Below, one piece after another: positions 16,759-22,434 of a DNA stretch of 22,434 bases. Position 1 is the first letter of the stretch. Every line of letters starts with the position of its first letter. Source of the DNA: a virus; the IMG/VR virus record IMGVR_UViG_3300031857_001511, positions 1 to 22,434 of that record; one strand, written 5' to 3'. The position numbers were made by a program, and so were the translations under genes. The notes under the pieces are model-generated. The model was not told the origin of the DNA. It saw only the letters and a list, made by a program, of their open reading frames with translations, and ran no database searches.

Positions 16759-16779
16759 TTGATTTGATTTAATTTTTTA

Positions 16780-16787
16780 CAAATTTA
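16780..16787 (-). promoter_or_regulatory. Bacteroidota-type -7 box TAAATTTG before the scaffold gene
   Basis: The minus strand reads TAAATTTG, an exact TAnnTTTG, in the 49-base gap after the portal gene and 21 bases before the scaffold ATG. With the following TAAAAA it forms a 14-base block nearly identical to that at 13321-13334. The nearest upstream TTG is 31 bases away, too far for a normal -33 element. Confidence 0.5.
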
Positions 16788-16807
16788 TATAATTTTTCTG
16801 ATATTTT

Positions 16808-19243
16808 TTAACGTGGCTCAAATTCAGCTAAATCAAAGCCATCTAAGCTATCTTCGTTTGACTCAAAACTCAGAGGAGGTAAATTGTTTTTGCGTTGATC
16901 TATGAGCTTTGACTGCTCTGTATTCTGCTGACTTATCCTCTTTGACTTAGCATCCTCACGCTCTTTCTCTCTTTTGCTTAAAGTCTCAATCTCAAAGCCT
17001 TGTATTTGTTGATTATATTGGAACTCTTCAGCCATAAGGTGAGATTTTAATTCCGCTTGAACCTGCATAGTCTTAATGTTATACTCAGTCTCCACTTGTT
17101 TTAATTTTATCTTCATGTCTACTTCCATCTGCATTTTCTGCATAGCCATCTCACCGGCTAACTGCTGAGATTGAAGTTGTTGTTGAGACATCATCGCTTG
17201 CTTTTGCATCTCCATTTTTTCTTGACGCTCTTGTTTTTTAACCCTTTTAACTTTCAATAATTGATTAGCTAATTTAAGGTTTTTAAGCTCTCTGATATCA
17301 ATAGCATCCTCAAGATTAATATCTCCTTTGGATAATGCAACTTGAATGTTTTGCTCTAATTGAGCTCTTTCTTCTTCATCCGGAGCCACTTCTATGAATA
17401 CACCAAAGTCATAAATGTACAAATCAGATATGTCATTTAAAATAGAGACATTGTACCTTCCAATTTTATTAATGAAGTCATCTTTGAAATCAGCATACTC
17501 TAGTATGTCTCCAATCCTATAAGTCAGTGCTTCAGCTAATGACTTGTAAATAAACAAGCTACCATCTAAAATATGTCTAGTGGCGGTGTTTGAATTCAAA
17601 GAAGCCAACTTCTGTAGACCAACCAAAGAATTAGGATCAGGATTAGAAGCATCTCGCGCTTCATTAAGGCCTGTCACCGTTCTAATCATATCCATGTAGT
17701 GATTGTAATTACCAATCAACATCTGCGTTTTGCTAAGACCTGAGTTAGAGGTAAGCTGAGTAATTGGCACTCTCGCATTATTGAAGTCACCTTCTTGCGT
17801 AAAGCTTCTACCAATAACACTACCGGTTTGGAAATACAACCTAAGCGCATCCTCTGGATTATAAGCAGCACCGGTTCCTAAGTCAACTTCATTCAATCCA
17901 TCTGCATCAATAAATACACCATCCGGAACAACTCTATTAATTACTTGTTGAAGCTTTAAGTGAGTTATCTGAATCAAGTCAGCAAAAGGTATCATTCTAC
18001 GAACAGTAGACTCGATAGCCCCTTTGTACATACGCGGAGCGCAAGCAATATAGTTTGGCAATGCATGTTGAGATGATGACTTTGGTCTAACCATATTCTC
18101 AGAGAGTTTCCACTGCAAAAGAATATTAGTTCCCATTACCATAATCCCTTCATACCATACATCAATGGTTTTCTCAATCTTCTCGAAATTACCTTCTTCC
18201 ATCATCTCTACTGGTGGATTAAAGGTATCGTCTTTCTCTATTACTCTAGAGCCTCCTGTTTCAAGCATTTTCTTCTTATAGACAACTTTTTTAGTAGTCT
18301 TGTAGTTGAAATACATTAACGTACAAGTGTCTCTTGAGAATACACTGTTCTCATAAAATTGAGCAACATTATAATAGTCATACCAACTCTGACTGTATTG
18401 AGTGATTTCTTGTAAATCTTCTTTAGTCAGCTTTTGGTCAATCTTCATTAACTCTGATATTGGAAGAGTTTTAATCTCTCCCCAATAGAAACAATCTCTA
18501 AAGTAAGGATCCTCAGTATAGCTGTAAACTAAATTAGCAGGATCAACATACGATATTTTAACGCCTGAGCCTAAAAGGAATTCGTGCTTTGCTACAGAAA
18601 TACCTACTACAGTAGAATCATAGTTCAGTCTTTTTCTTATTTCGTCATAATGATTTTCATCAAATATGGTATTAATTGCCTCTTCCTCTGCAATCTCTAT
18701 AGCAGGTTTGTAGTGCAATTGCATATATAAAGAAAGTTCCTCGTCATTGGCCGGCATATTCTCAGGGTCCATAACAAATGGATTTACACCACCAAGCTCC
18801 TGAATAAGAAGTAAAGACTCCTTGGCCGCCATCTGAGACTCAATAAGTTCTTGATACTTATTTCTTTTCGCTTGGGACATAGCGTCTTGAGCATAAACTT
18901 TAACCTTGAAAAGTCTATTGGACATTCCATTAACAATGATGTCCACAAATTTAGGAATCACAGGAACCGGTGTCCAATCCAAATTTAAGTAAGACAAGTC
19001 TCCATCAACGGATAATTCGTTTTTATATTTAGCAACAGATTGCTCACCTCTAGCATAAAGCCTCAATCTATGGAACTCTTTCCATTGTGCATAATATCGA
19101 CAAGAGCTGCCATCTTTTCTAAACCACTCATACTGAATTGCTTGACCTACTTGAAGTCCGAATTCTTTAGAAGCTTTTTCTGCATCAGTGGCCAATTGAC
19201 TTGGGAATACTGAAGAGGTTATGTCTATTGCTATATTTTTCAT
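16808..19243 (-). CDS. Portal protein
   Basis: An 811-residue protein, long for a portal and closest in plan to the P22 gp1 type. Residues 86-107 (LNLDWTPVPVIPKFVDIIVN) are the conserved N-terminal portal segment of Bacteroidota phages as I recall it. Residues 185-260 (NYDSTVVGISVAKHEF; VDPANLVYSYTEDP) form the wing region. Residues 395-440 (PNYIACAPRMYKGAIESTVR; QITHLKLQQVINRVVPDG) and 515-585 (YMDMIRTVTGLNEARD; GLQKLASLNSNTATRHILDG) cover stem and clip. About 655-785 is a long Met/Gln-rich coiled coil that could form a barrel inside the capsid. It overlaps the terminase stop by 4 bases (ATGA), so the two are translationally coupled. It forms the dodecameric DNA gate at one capsid vertex. 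Confidence 0.87.
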   Translation of the reverse strand: MKNIAIDITSSVFPSQLATDAEKASKEFGLQVGQAIQYEWFRKDGSSCRYYAQWKEFHRLRLYARGEQSVAKYKNELSVDGDLSYLNLDWTPVPVIPKFVDIIVNGMSNRLFKVKVYAQDAMSQAKRNKYQELIESQMAAKESLLLIQELGGVNPFVMDPENMPANDEELSLYMQLHYKPAIEIAEEEAINTIFDENHYDEIRKRLNYDSTVVGISVAKHEFLLGSGVKISYVDPANLVYSYTEDPYFRDCFYWGEIKTLPISELMKIDQKLTKEDLQEITQYSQSWYDYYNVAQFYENSVFSRDTCTLMYFNYKTTKKVVYKKKMLETGGSRVIEKDDTFNPPVEMMEEGNFEKIEKTIDVWYEGIMVMGTNILLQWKLSENMVRPKSSSQHALPNYIACAPRMYKGAIESTVRRMIPFADLIQITHLKLQQVINRVVPDGVFIDADGLNEVDLGTGAAYNPEDALRLYFQTGSVIGRSFTQEGDFNNARVPITQLTSNSGLSKTQMLIGNYNHYMDMIRTVTGLNEARDASNPDPNSLVGLQKLASLNSNTATRHILDGSLFIYKSLAEALTYRIGDILEYADFKDDFINKIGRYNVSILNDISDLYIYDFGVFIEVAPDEEERAQLEQNIQVALSKGDINLEDAIDIRELKNLKLANQLLKVKRVKKQERQEKMEMQKQAMMSQQQLQSQQLAGEMAMQKMQMEVDMKIKLKQVETEYNIKTMQVQAELKSHLMAEEFQYNQQIQGFEIETLSKREKEREDAKSKRISQQNTEQSKLIDQRKNNLPPLSFESNEDSLDGFDLAEFEPR

Positions 19244-21489
19244 CTAATTAATTGACTTGTTGTTCCTTCGTTTGAATACCTTGCGAAGTTAACAATAATT
19301 TTTGAATCTTTTTTTTCCGGTAAATACAAATGCTTTTGATTAGCCATTATTGCCAATCCAGAACTAATAGAGGCATCAAATTTAGTTCTGTCATTAATAT
19401 CAAATTTAGCCCAATCCTCTAGAGTTCTAGTGAAAGGCATATTCCCCATTTCATCCGGATCCCTATATGCCCCTATGGAATCAATCCCTACATATCTCTC
19501 TATGTAAGACTCAATGGCCGAAGCATGAGATTGTTTTACATCCTCAGAACTGTTTGGAATTCCTCCCAACTCTCTCTCTGTTTTTGTCAACTTATTGTAC
19601 TGCTTATCAGGTCTATTCATACAGTAACCCCTATACCCTCTGTTTTTAAAATGGTAGAGTAGTCTAGGCTTATTGTTTTCAATTAAGATTGGCATTCCAT
19701 AAAATACACAAGCCATTAGCACCTCTTCGAAAAATATCTCAGCGGTCTGCGGCCTTGCTATGTATTGCAAGAAAAACTCATTGCTTGGAGCCTCATCCAT
19801 ATTGAACTTAGTAAGTCCATGCAGAGAACCATTAGAGCCTCTTCCTCCAACTACGGCAGAAATATCATAAGAGTCACAACCGAAAGAACCAAGGTGTTCG
19901 TTACCCGGATACTTTATGCCTCCTCTTAAATGGATATTATTTTGTAAATGTCTTGGCGGAGTCCAGCTTACAGAGAACCTACCCCTTTGATCGGGAGTAA
20001 ATACAACAGTAGTATCTTTCATCCCATCTTTCCAATGAAATGAACCTCTAGTTATGTAGTGCTCTTTTACAAGAGAATCATTGTAATCAATTTGCTGATA
20101 TATTTTTGTAAGGTTGAATATCGATGACTTACTTTCATCTCTAAACGCGTGCGATGTAGTTCTTGGAAACTGTCTGTAAAATTCATTTAGCGCATCTGCA
20201 TCTTTTTTCAAAGAGTCAACCTCAGCCTCCCAATACTCAATGGCGCCATTCTTTATCATAGAGCCATCAATACCTCTGATTGGAGTCTCCGGCTTATAGA
20301 AAACAGGCATTCCATAAATATCAATGAATCCCTCCATGTTCCATTCCATTGGAATAAACAAAGAGTATAACCCTGATTTGGTTTGACCATTTGCATTTCT
20401 ATTTGCTACCGAAGAATCTTCAAACATATCTTTGTAGTTCTGACCTCCTTTTGATAAAGCATTTGAGGTAGAACCCATCATGCACTTACCGATAATCCTA
20501 CTACCCAATCTCAAACAAGTCTTTGTAACTCGCCAGTTTTCCTTGATGTTATTTGGCTTAGTCCACTTTCCACTTTCATCGTGAGCTAAGAATAATAGTT
20601 TCTCCCCATCGTAAGAGTTGTCATCCGTATTCTTCCAGTCAATAGAGGTGTCTAATCCTTCTATGTTTTCAGACTCAACATCATACATGTTTTTCTTCGT
20701 AATCTTAGATGCGGGAACCCTAAACGCCAATTCAGTTTTAGGTTTGTCCATACCATCCATGATTGGCTTGAAGAAGAAAGGAAGTCTACTATTTATAGGA
20801 ACTACTTTGTCTGTAAACATTTTCTTTGCATCAGGCCCGGTCTTGGATAGAATACCAACCCTGGAGTCTCTCGCCAATGTTCCTATATTCACAGCTTCAG
20901 AGGAAGCCATAAAGGAGAATCCGGAACGTCTAATCTTTAAGTAAATCATTCCAAAACTTCTCTCATCCGCGCGGCACGCTTCCCAAAAAATCCAATAAAC
21001 TCTGTTTGCTTCACGAAAGTCTGGATATCCAACATCAATACTAGACCACTGCAAGTACATCCAATGCGCACCGGTTATGTATGTCTTTTGGCCATTATTC
21101 ATAAACCAAAAACCATCTTCTCTATAATCAAACTGACTTTCAATATAATCAACCCATTTATTTTTAAACTCAGCAGGCATTTCATTCCATTGGAAAATCG
21201 ATTGGATTTTTTCTAAGCTTTTAGGAATACTTTCTCTTTCCCAATATTGCTCAGCTTTAGATTCGCTTCTTTGAAAACATTTTTTAGGAGCCGGAGGAAG
21301 AGCTACGTATAGCCCTGAGATATTCATAATCTCTCCTATCTGACCATTTTTCGAGATAACAACTAAGTCGTACTTTTCATTATAGCCATAAATCCATGAC
21401 TTGTTACTATTCTTTCTTGAAAGAACAGCACCAGGCACATAGTCGCTTACTATGGAATAAAGCTTATTTTGACGATCTTCTTTCTGCAA
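19240..21489 (-). CDS. terL: Terminase large subunit (packaging ATPase and nuclease)
   Basis: A 749-residue protein. The ATPase part has a deviant Walker A, K185-I-R-R-S-G-F-S192, a Walker B LLFLAHDE (298-305, with D304 and E305) and a coupling-type motif MMGSTSN (337-343). The nuclease part has GCDSYD (537-542), LIENN with E604, and an acidic cluster SSED (647-650) that may give the third metal ligand. The protein pumps DNA through the portal and cuts the concatemer. The start is the non-ATG codon TTG at 21489, 26 bases inside the preceding gene; the first in-frame ATG would be residue 55, yet residues 38-66 look like family sequence, so an upstream start is needed. A GGAGG eight bases before an in-frame CTG (about 21510) is an alternative start. 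The stop overlaps the portal start. Confidence 0.9.
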   Translation of the reverse strand: MQKEDRQNKLYSIVSDYVPGAVLSRKNSNKSWIYGYNEKYDLVVISKNGQIGEIMNISGLYVALPPAPKKCFQRSESKAEQYWERESIPKSLEKIQSIFQWNEMPAEFKNKWVDYIESQFDYREDGFWFMNNGQKTYITGAHWMYLQWSSIDVGYPDFREANRVYWIFWEACRADERSFGMIYLKIRRSGFSFMASSEAVNIGTLARDSRVGILSKTGPDAKKMFTDKVVPINSRLPFFFKPIMDGMDKPKTELAFRVPASKITKKNMYDVESENIEGLDTSIDWKNTDDNSYDGEKLLFLAHDESGKWTKPNNIKENWRVTKTCLRLGSRIIGKCMMGSTSNALSKGGQNYKDMFEDSSVANRNANGQTKSGLYSLFIPMEWNMEGFIDIYGMPVFYKPETPIRGIDGSMIKNGAIEYWEAEVDSLKKDADALNEFYRQFPRTTSHAFRDESKSSIFNLTKIYQQIDYNDSLVKEHYITRGSFHWKDGMKDTTVVFTPDQRGRFSVSWTPPRHLQNNIHLRGGIKYPGNEHLGSFGCDSYDISAVVGGRGSNGSLHGLTKFNMDEAPSNEFFLQYIARPQTAEIFFEEVLMACVFYGMPILIENNKPRLLYHFKNRGYRGYCMNRPDKQYNKLTKTERELGGIPNSSEDVKQSHASAIESYIERYVGIDSIGAYRDPDEMGNMPFTRTLEDWAKFDINDRTKFDASISSGLAIMANQKHLYLPEKKDSKIIVNFARYSNEGTTSQLIR

Positions 21490-21751
21490 ATCCTTGTTTT
21501 GTATCAGTTCTACTTCCTCCCTTATCTATAAGTTCGATGTTTTCTTTTTCTAATTCTATTCTGTTTAGAATCTCAAACGCATCAAATATAGCAAGTTTTT
21601 TTGTTGCAGCAGCATTTTTAAGTTTGTCCGAGGATAAGTCATCGGCTTCACTATCAGAGTGTAGAATTGGATCCTCTGCTACTTTTATAAGTTCTAAGAC
21701 AGCCTTGTGTCCGGCTGCTATTATCTTTAACTTTGTTTCCTTGTTGTTCAT
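21464..21751 (-). CDS. Small helical protein, candidate small terminase subunit
   Basis: A 95-residue protein, nearly all helical by eye. It opens with KLKIIAAGHKAVLELIKVAE (7-26), a short acidic turn (DPILHSDSEADD), then a second long helix (KLKNAAATKKLAIFDAFEIL, 43-62; NRIELEKENIELID). The C-terminus is polar (GGSRTDTKQGFAERRSSK). It sits directly before the large terminase with a 26-base overlap, and overlaps the upstream gene by 4 bases (ATGA). Location and helical size fit a small terminase subunit that recognises phage DNA, but no helix-turn-helix is evident and I cannot confirm the family. It may instead be a short conserved partner of unknown role. Confidence 0.5.
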   Translation of the reverse strand: MNNKETKLKIIAAGHKAVLELIKVAEDPILHSDSEADDLSSDKLKNAAATKKLAIFDAFEILNRIELEKENIELIDKGGSRTDTKQGFAERRSSK

Positions 21752-22311
21752 AGCTTGATTGTTATTTGATGGTCAAACATTCTATAAAGCTTTTCATCGT
21801 CTACAATAAATTCATACTCACTATCGGGAGCAAAACATACTATGTCACCAGGGCCAATCCCTTTGCCGATTAAGTAATCATTAGGATAAACCATCTCTCC
21901 CATCAATGGCTCTTCGCTAAATGGTTTCTCTATATAAGACTCCACTACCGGAATAGGCTTCACAAAACAATACCTATCGTAAGAGAACCACTTCCCATCC
22001 CTTTTGTACATAAAAAACTGATCAGGCTCTATAAAGAATAAATCATCTTTAAAAAAACTTTTGCCGCTTTTTTGACGACCTTTCATGTCGTTATAAAACT
22101 TGAATACATTATGGTGAACAAGAAGAATGTCTCCTTGTAAAACCGGGCCACTATACCCTAATGGTATTTCTATTACCTCAGCATATCTGTTTGAGAACTT
22201 ATGGTCTTCTTCAGATGTGCTAACTATAAGTTCGGTATCAGCTATTGTTTTTGTATTCTGATATCTTTTACCGGTAACAGGCTTTGCTATAAAATAAAAT
22301 GGAGATTTCAT
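21748..22311 (-). CDS. Putative GroES-like co-chaperonin
   Basis: A 187-residue protein. Residues 6-101 can be laid on a GroES barrel. FYFIAKPVTGKR forms the first strand, and DTELIVSTSEED (25-36) stands where the GroES mobile loop carries its hydrophobic I-V-L tripeptide. YAEVIEIPLG is the GxVxxxG strand, and VLQGDILLVHHNV (57-69) is the VGDxV strand. KDDLFFIEPDQFFMYK (88-103) corresponds to the end strands. Residues 135-187 repeat the plan in short form (GEMVYPND, GIGPGDIVCF, EYEFIVDDEKLYRMFDHQIT). Phages such as T4 (gp31) use their own co-chaperonin to fold the capsid protein, which would suit a gene in this cluster. The start overlaps the previous stop by one base (TAATG) and its end overlaps the next start. 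The match is by eye, so moderate confidence. Confidence 0.5.
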   Translation of the reverse strand: MKSPFYFIAKPVTGKRYQNTKTIADTELIVSTSEEDHKFSNRYAEVIEIPLGYSGPVLQGDILLVHHNVFKFYNDMKGRQKSGKSFFKDDLFFIEPDQFFMYKRDGKWFSYDRYCFVKPIPVVESYIEKPFSEEPLMGEMVYPNDYLIGKGIGPGDIVCFAPDSEYEFIVDDEKLYRMFDHQITIKL

Positions 22312-22434
22312 TAAAAGTCTATATTATATTCGATTGAAATTGGAACCGTAAAGTTAAACTCTTTCCATAAAACTACCTCTTCTTTTCTATTAATAATGTA
22401 TATTTCGATAGATTTAGCCTCTTTATTCTCTTTT
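22311..22434 (-). CDS. C-terminal end of an unidentified protein (partial)
   Basis: The frame is open from the right edge to a TAA at 22311-22313 and gives 40 residues, ending KEFNFTVPISIEYNIDF. It alternates charged and hydrophobic residues (SIEIYIINRKEEVVLW), suggesting beta strands. Its stop shares a base with the next start codon (TAATG), the tight spacing seen in the rest of the cluster. Too little is visible to assign a function. Confidence 0.6.
   Translation of the reverse strand, partial: KENKEAKSIEIYIINRKEEVVLWKEFNFTVPISIEYNIDF

Noticed and set aside
16757-16772. Short tandem repeat of ATCAA before the scaffold start
   Set aside because: Only two or three copies in an AT-rich leader; similar A/T-rich strings precede other genes, so chance is enough to explain it.
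20618-20944. Plus-strand open frame of 108 codons
   Set aside because: It lies opposite the ATPase core of the large terminase and shows no family motif or leader.
21396-21758. Plus-strand open frame of 120 codons
   Set aside because: It is antisense to the terminase N-terminus and the small helical gene; its Ser/Phe-rich composition is typical of the reverse complement of a helical, charged gene.

Overview
The window looks like part of the genome of a tailed double-stranded DNA phage, most probably a short-tailed (podovirus-type) phage of a Bacteroidota (flavobacterial-type) host. The evidence is the gene order and protein families: small terminase candidate, large terminase, portal, scaffold-like, major capsid, connector proteins, a giant tail-nozzle-like protein, then internal virion proteins. 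The DNA is AT-rich, start codons have A-rich leaders with little Shine-Dalgarno signal, and three gaps hold exact copies of the Bacteroidota promoter box TAnnTTTG. No host gene, tRNA, rRNA, CRISPR array, integrase or insertion sequence was seen.

Every gene I accept is on the minus strand, so transcription runs from the right edge to the left. From right to left: the C-terminal end of an unknown gene (22311-22434); a GroES-like co-chaperonin candidate; a small terminase candidate; the large terminase; the portal; a scaffold-like acidic protein; the HK97-type major capsid protein with a terminator behind it; a conserved 247-residue protein of unknown role with its own terminator; two connector/adaptor-type proteins; a 1758-residue tail-nozzle/stabilisation-like protein with a cysteine-rich C-terminus; a 271-residue tail protein; a GNAT-type acetyltransferase; and three proteins in the position of the T7 internal virion (ejection) proteins, the last of which runs off the left edge.

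The genes fit one morphogenesis programme. The terminase packages DNA through the portal into a capsid built from the major capsid protein on a scaffold. The connectors and nozzle form the short tail, and the internal proteins would be ejected into the cell at infection. Gaps are tiny (1 to 95 bases) and several genes overlap by 1, 4 or 26 bases, so no stretch longer than 100 bases is without a gene. The only clear breaks in transcription are the two hairpin terminators around the 247-residue gene and the three promoter-like boxes before the scaffold, the 327-residue connector gene and the acetyltransferase.

Family assignments come from reading motifs and gene order by eye. No database search was run. 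The strongest calls are the large terminase, portal, major capsid and nozzle-like protein. The GroES-like, small terminase, adaptor and ejection-protein calls are inferences.
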